A stretch of DNA of 5,891 bases. Origin: Clostridiales bacterium (GTDB lineage Bacteria; Bacillota; Clostridia; Peptostreptococcales; Anaerovoracaceae). The position numbers were made by a program, and so were the translations under genes. Position 1 is the stretch's first letter, and every line of letters begins with the position of its first letter. Positions 1 to 4,873 of this stretch are shown here, piece by piece. The notes below the pieces were generated by a model, which worked only from the letters and a program-made list of their open reading frames with translations, had not been told where the DNA came from and did no database searches. The stretch spans positions 1 to 5,891 of the forward strand of contig JAAYHT010000294.1 in NCBI GenBank assembly GCA_012735285.1. The letters run 5' to 3'.

Positions 1-139
1 ATTAACACCTGAGCCGTATATTGTTTATTCACAAACTGTTAGTTTAAAATTACAAAGATTAATTATCGCCGCCATAGGTTATTTACCTTTGGCAGTTTAT
101 TTTGTGCGAAAATACCTTCAATTATATGTAAATTTTTGA
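1..139 (+). CDS. C-terminal end of a probable membrane protein (partial)
   Basis: From base 2 this frame stays open for 45 codons and ends in TGA at 137-139; the 5' part lies outside the window. The fragment begins LTPEPYIVYSQ and contains a hydrophobic stretch, LIIAAIGYLPLAVYFV (about residues 20-35), followed by a basic turn (RKY) and a short end, which looks like a last membrane helix with a short tail. The two other plus frames have early stops, and on the minus strand only a short open stretch exists. I do not recognise the family, and a 45-codon open frame in AT-rich DNA could still be chance. No GC-rich terminator follows it before the next operon. Confidence 0.45.
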   Translation, partial: LTPEPYIVYSQTVSLKLQRLIIAAIGYLPLAVYFVRKYLQLYVNF

Positions 140-146
140 TAATATT

Positions 147-193
147 AACATATAGATAAAAATAATATAAAAATATGTTGCAATATAACATAT
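147..193 (+). repeat. Three AACATAT motifs, candidate antitoxin operator
   Basis: AACATAT occurs at 147-153 and 187-193 in direct orientation, and its reverse complement ATATGTT at 173-179. The last two form an inverted repeat with a 7-base spacer (173-193) overlapping the -35 box. The direct copies extend to TAACATATA at 146-154 and 186-194. XRE antitoxins of HigBA type usually bind inverted repeats in their own promoter, so this is the best operator candidate. AT-rich composition raises the chance of coincidence. Confidence 0.4.
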
Positions 194-205
194 AAGTTAT
201 ATAAT
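178..205 (+). promoter_or_regulatory. Candidate promoter of the toxin-antitoxin-chaperone operon
   Basis: A perfect TATAAT -10 box at 200-205 lies 16 bp downstream of TTGCAA (178-183), a 4/6 match to the -35 consensus. Transcription would start near 212, about 85 bases before the toxin ATG. The -35 box lies inside the inverted repeat of AACATAT, so a protein bound there would block RNA polymerase. The surrounding DNA is extremely AT-rich, which weakens any promoter call based on sequence alone. Confidence 0.5.
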
Positions 206-229
206 AATATTAAAAAGAGATATTTTATA

Positions 230-298
230 GTGAACGAGCAAAAAGTTCTTGATAATATTTTCTTCCTTTTGATTCAAAATACCCATCCGAATACATAA
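230..298 (+). CDS. Possible 22-codon leader ORF ending on the toxin start codon
   Basis: GTG at 230 opens a 22-codon frame (reads MNEQKVLDNIFFLLIQNTHP, then NT) whose TAA at 296-298 shares its last base with the ATG of the toxin (TAATG). A weak purine-rich sequence AAGAGA (215-220) lies 9 bases ahead. The toxin ATG has no Shine-Dalgarno sequence of its own, so translation of this leader could deliver ribosomes to it by reinitiation. The antitoxin-chaperone junction uses the same TAATG overlap. It may instead be a chance frame or the remnant of a frameshifted toxin N-terminus. Confidence 0.25.
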   Translation: MNEQKVLDNIFFLLIQNTHPNT

Positions 299-660
299 TG
301 GCCCATCATGTTTTAAATACTGAATTAATGAACTTAATAGACGGCAGTGGGTATAAAAAAATATTTTTGAGTAAATATCAAAAATGTTTAAGATTCTTGG
401 AAGGGCTAAAAACAAGATGTCATCTAGGTAATAGCGATTTATTTGAAAAATTACTAAATGAAGATAATTTGTATAGTATTAGGTTGCTAGGTGATAAAAA
501 TATAAGAATCCTGTTTTCTTTTTTTACCATCAACGGGAAAAGTAAAGCAATTTTATTACATGCATTTGAGGAGAAAAATAAATCCCACTATGAAAGCGGT
601 AAAAGAATTGCAAGAAGTAGAAGGAATGAAATAATGGACGTTATTATTAAAAAGGAGTGA
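298..660 (+). CDS. HigB/RelE-fold toxin of a toxin-antitoxin-chaperone module
   Basis: This 120-residue basic protein resembles the HigB/Gp49-like branch of the RelE superfamily, whose members are ribosome-dependent or free mRNA endonucleases that stop translation. The recognisable core is LYSIR (58-62), the strand pair around NIRILFSFF (68-76), KAILLHAF (83-90), and then EEKNKSHYESGKRIARSRR (91-109), equivalent to the family's F-x-K-K-t...A-x-x-R ending. R62, R70, H88, K93, K95 and R103 are candidate catalytic or RNA-binding residues by analogy; I cannot assign them firmly. The antitoxin follows after 4 bases, and its ribosome binding site lies inside the last codons of this gene. The start is uncertain: ATG 298 lacks a Shine-Dalgarno sequence, and ATG 328 is an alternative giving 110 residues. 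Toxin-first order is typical of HigBA and of TAC systems. Confidence 0.8.
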   Translation: MAHHVLNTELMNLIDGSGYKKIFLSKYQKCLRFLEGLKTRCHLGNSDLFEKLLNEDNLYSIRLLGDKNIRILFSFFTINGKSKAILLHAFEEKNKSHYESGKRIARSRRNEIMDVIIKKE

Positions 661-664
661 TAAT

Positions 665-1051
665 ATGTCAATAAATGATATTTTAAAAAATCCTTGGGAT
701 ATTTTTAATGAAATAGATGATGAAACAAAACAGGAGTTTGAATTATCAAATATGCTTGTTGATATTGCCTGTAAAATAATTAATTATAGATTAGATAATG
801 ATTTAACTCAACAAGATTTAGCTAAGAAATTAAATAAAACACAAGCGATGGTTTCAAAATTAGAAAGCGGAGAATACAATCCTACGATAGAATTCTTGTA
901 TAAAATATCTAAAAAACTAGGTTGGAAATTTGAATTGATATTTGAAGAAATTAATAATGAAGATGGAATTATTCTAAATATGGAAAAAGAGCAAATATTA
1001 AATGAAAAAACTAGAAAAGAAATAGAATTGTTAAAGGGGCTTGCATCGTAA
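665..1051 (+). CDS. XRE-family HTH antitoxin (HigA-like) with C-terminal tail
   Basis: This 128-residue protein should bind and neutralise the upstream toxin and repress the operon. Residues 1-28 are an acidic N-terminal segment. Residues about 30-92 form a Cro/C1-type helix-turn-helix domain, with the recognition unit TQQDLAKKLNKTQAMVSKLE at 48-67, followed by the family's SGEYNPTIEFLYKISKKLG. Residues about 96-128 extend beyond the DNA-binding domain; in TAC antitoxins such an extension (the chaperone addiction region, ChAD) makes the antitoxin unstable unless its SecB-like chaperone binds it. The tail here has a small hydrophobic patch (GIILNM, 101-106) followed by a charged helix, consistent with that role but not proof of it. 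AAAGGAG at 651-657 is a strong ribosome binding site 7 bases before ATG 665. The stop overlaps the next start (TAATG, 1049-1053), implying coupled translation of antitoxin and chaperone. Confidence 0.9.
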   Translation: MSINDILKNPWDIFNEIDDETKQEFELSNMLVDIACKIINYRLDNDLTQQDLAKKLNKTQAMVSKLESGEYNPTIEFLYKISKKLGWKFELIFEEINNEDGIILNMEKEQILNEKTRKEIELLKGLAS

Positions 1052-1506
1052 TGAAAACAAGTAATATTTTAGCTAATTTCCAGTTTGTAGACAATAAAGT
1101 AATTGATTTTTCAATACAGAATAGTTTATTAAAATCAAAAGACATAGCAATAAAAGTTGATTTTGATATGGACTATGAAATAGTAAGTTGCAGACAAACG
1201 GAAACAAGTCATATAGGCATTGTTGATTTTATCGTAGAGATCACCGGAAATGCCGAAGGGAAGGGCTCGTATAAGGTTTACTTAAAAATGAGAGGTTTAT
1301 TTATAGGTTCTAAAAACAATCTATCTATAGATAAATTTGAAAAAATGTTAGAAGTAAATGGAACAGCAACATTATCTCAAATTTCAAGAGCGTATATAAT
1401 ATCGGTAACGTCATTATCTGGTATGCACACTATTAATTTGCCTATGGTAAATATATATTCAATGAAAAAAAACAAAGATAATAGTAAAGTAGAAGCATCA
1501 CATTAA
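1051..1506 (+). CDS. SecB-like chaperone of a toxin-antitoxin-chaperone module
   Basis: This 151-residue protein has the length and pattern of SecB export chaperones. It has an N-terminal FQFVDNKVIDFSIQN (10-24), matching the SecB opening strand, then a central beta segment VDFIVEITGNAEGKGSYKVYLKMRGLF (about 58-84) that parallels SecB's VxLxVTxxA...GIF region. A C-terminal helix SQISRAYIISVTSLSGM (109-125) leads into INLPMVNIYSM (128-138), equivalent to the SecB signature LxLxPVNFDALY. The acidic C-terminal tail that docks SecB to SecA is absent; this protein ends in a short Lys/Ser-rich stretch. That, with its place as third gene after an antitoxin, argues for a TAC chaperone (the Rv1957 type) that folds and protects the antitoxin rather than a general export factor. 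AAAGGGG at 1034-1040 provides a ribosome binding site, and the start overlaps the antitoxin stop. Confidence 0.85.
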   Translation: MKTSNILANFQFVDNKVIDFSIQNSLLKSKDIAIKVDFDMDYEIVSCRQTETSHIGIVDFIVEITGNAEGKGSYKVYLKMRGLFIGSKNNLSIDKFEKMLEVNGTATLSQISRAYIISVTSLSGMHTINLPMVNIYSMKKNKDNSKVEASH

Positions 1507-1532
1507 ATTAAGGATTTTTATAAATCAAATGC

Positions 1533-1565
1533 GAGGCCAAGCTGAAAACCAGCTTGACCTCTTTT
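1533..1565 (+). terminator. Rho-independent terminator of the TAC operon
   Basis: GAGGCCAAGCTG (1533-1544) pairs with CAGCTTGACCTC (1550-1561) with a single mismatch around a 5-base loop, and is followed by TTTT. It lies 26 bases after the chaperone stop. It also sits just beyond the end of the convergent yeiH gene, but the minus-strand side has only a weak U-tract, so it acts mainly on the plus strand. Confidence 0.85.
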
Positions 1566-1581
1566 AATATATGTTCGCTAA

Positions 1582-2373
1582 TTATATTTGCCCTAAAGAA
1601 AGTTGCACAGCATAGGATACAACAACTACTAGAGCGGAAATGATAAACCCGTGAAGCATTGGTTTAAAGCCTGATCTTGAGAGCTCTTTGAAATTTGTCT
1701 TTAATCCTATTGCACCAAGTGCCATTACCATTAGGAATTTACTTATAGTTGAAACGTTGTCGCTTACTATAGTAGGGATTAATCCTGTACTTTTTATAGC
1801 TACCATCAAGAGGAATAATAAAATGAAATGGGGAAATATCTTTTGGATATTAACCTTTTTTCTCTCAATGTTAGTATCATACTTCTTTTCCTGTTTAGCA
1901 TGTATAACGGAAAATATTAAGACTATTGGTACAATCGATAGTGTTCTTGTTAGTTTCACAATTACTGAATATGCTCCTGCAGCATCAGAGAAAGCATATC
2001 CTGCTGCTACAACGGAAGAAGTATCGTTTATCGCTGTTCCAGCCCATAGCCCGAAACCTATATCGCTCATACCTAGATAAGCGCCTGCTATGGGAAATAG
2101 TATGACCATGAGTACGTCGAATATAAATGTTGCTGATATTGCATATGCAATATCGCTATTTCTAGCGTCAATAGTCGGAGCTATTGCTGCAATAGCTGAT
2201 CCTCCACATACTCCTGTTCCTGCAGATATAAGGCTTGAAAGCTTCCAATTCATATTAAATAGTCTTCCTAGTACATAGCCTCCCCCGAAAGCTGCAAAAA
2301 GTGTAAAGCACATTACTATTAAAGAATATTTTCCGACTGATATAACCTGTGAAAATCCAAGTGTTAAACCCAT
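1582..2373 (-). CDS. YeiH C-terminal part (263 codons after the frameshift)
   Basis: This segment holds the core of the permease. It has the glycine-rich signature SAGTGVCGGSAIAAIAPTID (50-69), then a helix ending in VILFPIAGAYLGM, then GLWAGTAINDTSSVVAAGYA (108-127), where family members usually read AIHDTSSVVAAG; here Asn replaces the His. KLTRTLSIVPIVL follows, then a polar cytoplasmic loop (KQEKKYDTNIERKK) and about four more membrane helices, ending LSLGQI at TAA 1582-1584. The open frame actually extends upstream to the A7 run at 2397. ATG 2373 is only an internal methionine; the TAAGG upstream of it is about 15 bases away, too far for efficient initiation, so independent expression is unlikely. 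Confidence 0.8.
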   Translation of the reverse strand: MGLTLGFSQVISVGKYSLIVMCFTLFAAFGGGYVLGRLFNMNWKLSSLISAGTGVCGGSAIAAIAPTIDARNSDIAYAISATFIFDVLMVILFPIAGAYLGMSDIGFGLWAGTAINDTSSVVAAGYAFSDAAGAYSVIVKLTRTLSIVPIVLIFSVIHAKQEKKYDTNIERKKVNIQKIFPHFILLFLLMVAIKSTGLIPTIVSDNVSTISKFLMVMALGAIGLKTNFKELSRSGFKPMLHGFIISALVVVVSYAVQLSLGQI

Positions 2374-2390
2374 TAATATTATTGAAAGCC

Positions 2391-2594
2391 TTAATATTTT
2401 TTTGATGTTAAGTTTATTCCGTTTTTAAAAATATCATATTTATGTAGTAGCGGGTTTAGCATCATGCCTATTATTAGTGCAAATACACCCCCGCTTATAA
2501 GCTGGTTTGGTATTAGTTTACTTATATTTATTGACACTGCTGCTAAAACTGCTGCAAGTAAAAGTCCAGGTGTGAATTTTTTGTTTACGTTCAT
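2391..2594 (-). CDS. YeiH N-terminal part (67 codons before the frameshift)
   Basis: This is the zero-frame product of the split gene, MNVNKKFTPGLLLAAV..., ending NLTSKKY at TAA 2391-2393. It contains the first two membrane segments (about residues 9-25 and 31-47, the second GGVFALIIGMMLNPLL), typical of the YeiH N-terminus. A longer open frame starts at ATG 2693 but would begin inside the divergent lysR start region and has no ribosome binding site; ATG 2594 with GGAGGG upstream is clearly the real start. If made alone, the peptide would be too short to form a transporter. Confidence 0.75.
   Translation of the reverse strand: MNVNKKFTPGLLLAAVLAAVSINISKLIPNQLISGGVFALIIGMMLNPLLHKYDIFKNGINLTSKKY
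2397..2403 (-). other. A AAA AAA slippery heptamer at the yeiH frame junction
   Basis: In the zero frame the heptamer is phased as tcA AAA AAA, the canonical X XXY YYZ arrangement used for -1 ribosomal frameshifting in bacterial insertion sequences and dnaX-type genes. A -1 slip gives AAA AAA ATA TTA AGG, which enters exactly the frame encoding the rest of YeiH. The zero-frame stop lies one codon downstream. I see no strong stimulatory hairpin just after it, and no clear Shine-Dalgarno element at the distance usual for stimulation. Confidence 0.6.
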
Positions 2595-2616
2595 GTATTT
2601 CCCTCCTCTACTATTG

Positions 2617-2645
2617 ATTTTAAAGTAAAGGAATGATAGTATCAA
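2617..2645 (-). promoter_or_regulatory. Candidate sigma-A promoter of yeiH
   Basis: On the minus strand TTGATA (2645-2640) is followed after exactly 17 bp by TAAAAT (2622-2617). Both boxes match the sigma-70-type consensus at five of six positions. The transcript would start near 2610, leaving a very short leader containing the GAGGAGGG ribosome binding site. The AT-rich palindromes where a LysR protein could bind lie directly upstream of the -35 box, the usual activator position. Confidence 0.6.
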
Positions 2646-2662
2646 ATTATAAAATATTATAT

Positions 2663-2678
2663 AATTATAAGTATAATT
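2663..2678 (+). promoter_or_regulatory. Candidate LysR binding palindrome overlapping the lysR -10 box
   Basis: AATTAT-AAGT-ATAATT is a 6-bp inverted repeat with a 4-base centre, close to the T-N11-A form bound by LysR regulators. It contains TATAAT (2672-2677), a possible -10 box for lysR, so binding would repress lysR while lying upstream of the yeiH promoter. A second perfect palindrome, ATTATATAAT, lies at 2656-2665. No good -35 box for lysR is visible. Composition is nearly pure A/T here, so confidence is limited. Confidence 0.35.
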
Positions 2679-2691
2679 TATAGGTGGAGCC

Positions 2692-3573
2692 ATGATTGAT
2701 TTTAGACATGAGACCTTTTTACACTTATGTGAGATAAGAAACTATACAAAGACAGCTGGAGAGTTGAATATAACTCAACCTGCGGTTTCCCAGCATATAA
2801 AATACTTGGAAGAGATCTATGGGGGGAAACTATTTGTTTATGAAAACAAGATGCTCCAGCTGACACCAAGGGGCAAGATGTTATATGACTTTTTAAAGCG
2901 AATGTCCGCAGATTTTGAACAGGTAAAATCTAAGATTATGTCTATTGGGGAACAAACAGTCATTTCCTTCGGTGCTACCCTGACTATCGGAGAGTTCGTT
3001 ATGCCTGAGATAATACTCGATCTGATGCGTAAGGATAATAATCTTCACCTAAATATGCTAGTGGAAAACACAAAGACTTTGATTGACAAGTTATATTCAG
3101 GAGAGGTAGCTTTTGTTCTATTGGAAGGATATTTTAATAAGGCTGAATTTGGATACAAATTATTTCGCAAGGAAGAATTCATCTCTCTATGTTCTCCTCA
3201 ATCACCTTTGAGCGAAGGGGAATATGTATTAGAAGATTTGCTGAATTATAACTTGGTATTAAGAGAAATTGGTTCAGGTACAAGAGATATTTTAGAGCAA
3301 GAGCTGTATAGAAGGAACTTAAGTGTAGATAGTTTTAAAAATGTTATTGAAATAGGTAATATGAATGCTATTAAAGAGCTTGTTACTCAAGATATAGGAA
3401 TTACCTTTATGTATAAAGCTGCAGCACAAAAGGAATTAGAGAAGGGCCAACTGTATAGTATTAATGTTAAGGATTTTAACGTTATCCGTGAATTTAATTT
3501 CGTCTATTTAAAGGATAGTGTTCATGTGGAAGAATATTTTGATTGGTTTAAAAAGTTAGAAAGGTATAATTGA
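2692..3573 (+). CDS. LysR-family transcriptional regulator, divergent from yeiH
   Basis: This 293-residue protein has normal LysR-family length. Residues 1-62 form the winged helix-turn-helix, with NYTKTAGELNITQPAVSQHI at 17-36 and the wing LTPRGKMLYDF (57-67). A linker helix leads to the effector-binding domain from about residue 89, starting TVISFGATLTIGEFVMPEII, a pattern common in the CysL/YeiE/CbbR-like branch. GSGTRDILEQEL around residues 195-206 is the usual hinge and ligand-pocket signature. AGGTGGAG at 2682-2689 is the ribosome binding site. The 97-bp divergent spacing to yeiH matches the classic LysR target arrangement, and YeiE/CysL-type regulators are known next to YeiH-family genes and respond to sulfur compounds. 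The effector here cannot be read from sequence. Confidence 0.92.
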   Translation: MIDFRHETFLHLCEIRNYTKTAGELNITQPAVSQHIKYLEEIYGGKLFVYENKMLQLTPRGKMLYDFLKRMSADFEQVKSKIMSIGEQTVISFGATLTIGEFVMPEIILDLMRKDNNLHLNMLVENTKTLIDKLYSGEVAFVLLEGYFNKAEFGYKLFRKEEFISLCSPQSPLSEGEYVLEDLLNYNLVLREIGSGTRDILEQELYRRNLSVDSFKNVIEIGNMNAIKELVTQDIGITFMYKAAAQKELEKGQLYSINVKDFNVIREFNFVYLKDSVHVEEYFDWFKKLERYN

Positions 3574-3579
3574 ATTAGT

Positions 3580-3615
3580 TTTGCCCCAAGCTTTAAGCCT
3601 GGGGCAAATTTTATT
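3580..3615 (+). terminator. Rho-independent terminator of lysR
   Basis: TTTGCCCCA (3580-3588) pairs perfectly with TGGGGCAAA (3600-3608), and the stem may extend inward past one mismatch (AGCTT/AAGCC). TTTTATTATATT follows on the plus strand. It begins 6 bases after the lysR stop. The convergent cysteine-rich gene ends at 3614, so its transcript would also carry this hairpin, but without a U-tract on that side. Confidence 0.9.
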
Positions 3616-4519
3616 ATATTGGAGTTGTTAATTTATTATTTCTCCTACAAGCATAGTTTGGGTTATTTCCACTTTGAGAGGAAACTTGATTACTGTTTGT
3701 GTTGTTTCCGTTTGGTTCTCCGCAGTTTATACATATATTTTCATTTGATACCTGACCACACTGAACGAAAGGATCACCTACATTAGTATAGGCTCCAAAT
3801 TCAATTGGGACGGATACACAGATGTTTTGCGTGATTGTAAAGATGCAAGAACCATTTTCCACTCCATCACAGTTAGGCGTTGGCGTTATAGTCGGTTCGC
3901 CGCAACAGAAGGTCACTGTTTCACCCCTATTGGCGAAAGGTGTGATTGTTACAGGGACACAAACTGTTGAACGCTGGTATGCTATAGCTTCACATCTTTG
4001 GGGAACTTCACCACATACAGGGCCGCAAATGCTAAGCTGGTTAGCTGTTACACCACCACCAAATAGGCATGCTACATTAGGTCCAATATCGAAAGGCACT
4101 GTTAGCTCGAAACAGAAAGTCATTTCTCCATCTACCTTGTTTACTTCAAAATCAAACTTTAATCCTATACAGCCTGTAGGCGGATCCGGGTTTTCAGGAG
4201 TTCTTAATTCAACATTACCGCCTTCCCCGAAATTAACTTCTTGTTCAACACCATCAATCACAACTGAAATGTTGGTTATTTGATCCTCAGTAATATTTTC
4301 GCAGATACCTAGAACAAAGTGACTTAGATCGGCGAATTGCGGCGCATCAGATCCAACACCTCGTATATTATAGCAGAATCTCTGGTTTTCACCAGGACCA
4401 GGTTCTAGGTTAGATGCGGCTTGATCAAGTTCTATAATAAACGGCAGTATTCTTTCTCCCGGCACTTCGGAGTAGTCAACTACGAAATCACATGGAAATT
4501 GTTGTATTTGTTGTAACAT
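3614..4519 (-). CDS. Cysteine-rich two-domain protein, possible spore surface protein (unknown function)
   Basis: I do not recognise a named family. This 301-residue protein has 19 cysteines and no signal peptide or membrane segment. Residues about 8-170 form an N-terminal domain with a central strand-rich stretch (NISVVIDGVEQEVNFGEGGNVELRTPENPDPPTGC, about 83-117) and end in CLFGGGVTANQLSICGPVCG (151-170). Residues about 176-268 repeat nearly the whole 110-residue neighbour encoded just upstream: VCVPVTITPFA (186-196), TFCCG (203-207), ENGSCIFTITQNIC (221-234), PIEFGA (238-243), ending CINCGEP. Residues 270-290 are an Asn/Ser-rich low-complexity tail, followed by a basic end. The start is clear: AGGAGG (4525-4530) overlaps the upstream stop codon and lies 5 bases before ATG 4519. 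Lack of a signal peptide and high cysteine suggest assembly inside the cell, as for coat or exosporium proteins; this is inference. Confidence 0.8.
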   Translation of the reverse strand: MLQQIQQFPCDFVVDYSEVPGERILPFIIELDQAASNLEPGPGENQRFCYNIRGVGSDAPQFADLSHFVLGICENITEDQITNISVVIDGVEQEVNFGEGGNVELRTPENPDPPTGCIGLKFDFEVNKVDGEMTFCFELTVPFDIGPNVACLFGGGVTANQLSICGPVCGEVPQRCEAIAYQRSTVCVPVTITPFANRGETVTFCCGEPTITPTPNCDGVENGSCIFTITQNICVSVPIEFGAYTNVGDPFVQCGQVSNENICINCGEPNGNNTNSNQVSSQSGNNPNYACRRNNKLTTPI

Positions 4520-4528
4520 AGCTGCCTC

Positions 4529-4861
4529 CTATTCTGACTGCTCTCCGCAGTTTGTGCAAATATCTTCTCTTGATACTTCACCACAAAGGACGAAAGGACT
4601 GCCGACATCTGAATTGGCACCAAATTCTACTGGTACTGCTGTGCAGATATTTTGTGTGATAGTAAAGGTGCAAGTACCATTTTCTGTTCCTGGACATGAC
4701 ATAGCTCCGGGAGTAATCATTGGAGGCCCACAGCAAAAGGTTGTTGTTTCTCCTGGTAATGCGAATGGAGTCACAGTTACTGGTACACATACTGATGCTC
4801 TTTGAAAACCTGTTGCAGGACAGGTTACAACTGGTTGTTGATTTATAACTAAATTTGCCAT
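4529..4861 (-). CDS. Small cysteine-rich protein, single copy of the shared module (unknown function)
   Basis: This 110-residue protein has 10 cysteines and consists of a short N-terminus (MANLVINQQPVVT) plus one copy of the module that also ends the downstream 301-residue protein. About 62 of 94 aligned residues are identical by eye, including all module cysteines except placement around one short indel. Key parts are SVCVPVTVTPFA (24-35), TTFCCG, ENGTCTFTITQNIC, VPVEFGA and ICTNCGE at the end. Alternating hydrophobic and Thr residues suggest a beta-rich fold; the Cys-Cys pair could support disulfide cross-linking or metal binding. AGGAGG (4871-4876) lies 9 bases before ATG 4861. The gene is 9 bases from its partner and surely co-transcribed with it. 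No signal peptide is present. Function is not known; a spore outer-layer role rests on composition and the upstream promoter form. Confidence 0.8.
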   Translation of the reverse strand: MANLVINQQPVVTCPATGFQRASVCVPVTVTPFALPGETTTFCCGPPMITPGAMSCPGTENGTCTFTITQNICTAVPVEFGANSDVGSPFVLCGEVSREDICTNCGEQSE

Positions 4862-4873
4862 TATAGCAAACCT

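Larger units (their letters stand above)
1582..2594 (-). pseudogene. yeiH: YeiH/UPF0324 putative sulfate exporter family permease, frameshifted at an A7 run
   Basis: Joining the two reading frames restores a normal YeiH-family integral membrane protein of about 337 residues, close to the usual family length. The family is annotated as putative sulfate exporter; its transport activity is poorly proven. The frame changes at 2397-2403, where the coding strand reads TCA AAA AAA TAT TAA. Seven A residues give a stop one codon later, whereas eight A residues, or a -1 slip, give TSKKILRLSIILMGLTLGF and continue to the normal end. No other damage is visible in either half, so the lesion is very recent, a sequencing error, a phase-variable tract, or a site read through by ribosomal or transcriptional slippage. 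The start is ATG 2594, six bases after TAGAGGAGGG (2601-2610). The gene is divergent from a LysR regulator 97 bases away. Confidence 0.85.

Noticed and set aside
140..229. Terminator for the upstream partial gene
   Set aside because: The only inverted repeats here are AT-only or nearly so and match operator-like motifs; no GC-containing stem followed by a U-tract is present.
197..415. 72-codon minus-strand ORF across the toxin 5' region
   Set aside because: It overlaps the toxin coding strand, has no ribosome binding site and encodes a low-complexity hydrophobic sequence typical of AT-rich antisense frames.
1688..2278. Two plus-strand ORFs (130 and 62 codons) antisense to yeiH
   Set aside because: They are shadows of the conserved YeiH core on the opposite strand, without ribosome binding sites or recognisable domains.
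2595..2693. Upstream ATG at 2693 as the start of yeiH
   Set aside because: It would add 33 non-conserved residues, overlap the divergent lysR start and promoter, and has no ribosome binding site, while ATG 2594 has TAGAGGAGGG six bases ahead.
3822..4283. 153-codon plus-strand ORF antisense to the 301-residue cysteine-rich gene
   Set aside because: The minus-strand frame has repeated domain structure shared with its neighbour and a strong ribosome binding site; this frame has neither.
4554..4805. Plus-strand (4554-4805) and minus-strand (4578-4790) ORFs inside the 110-residue gene
   Set aside because: They arise from the same repeated module DNA read in other frames; only the 4529-4861 frame matches the module in the downstream protein.
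3614..4861. Cysteine-rich genes as a CRISPR-like or insertion-sequence repeat
   Set aside because: The repeat is a protein-coding module with diverged codons and a single duplication; there are no short spaced repeats, terminal inverted repeats or transposase.
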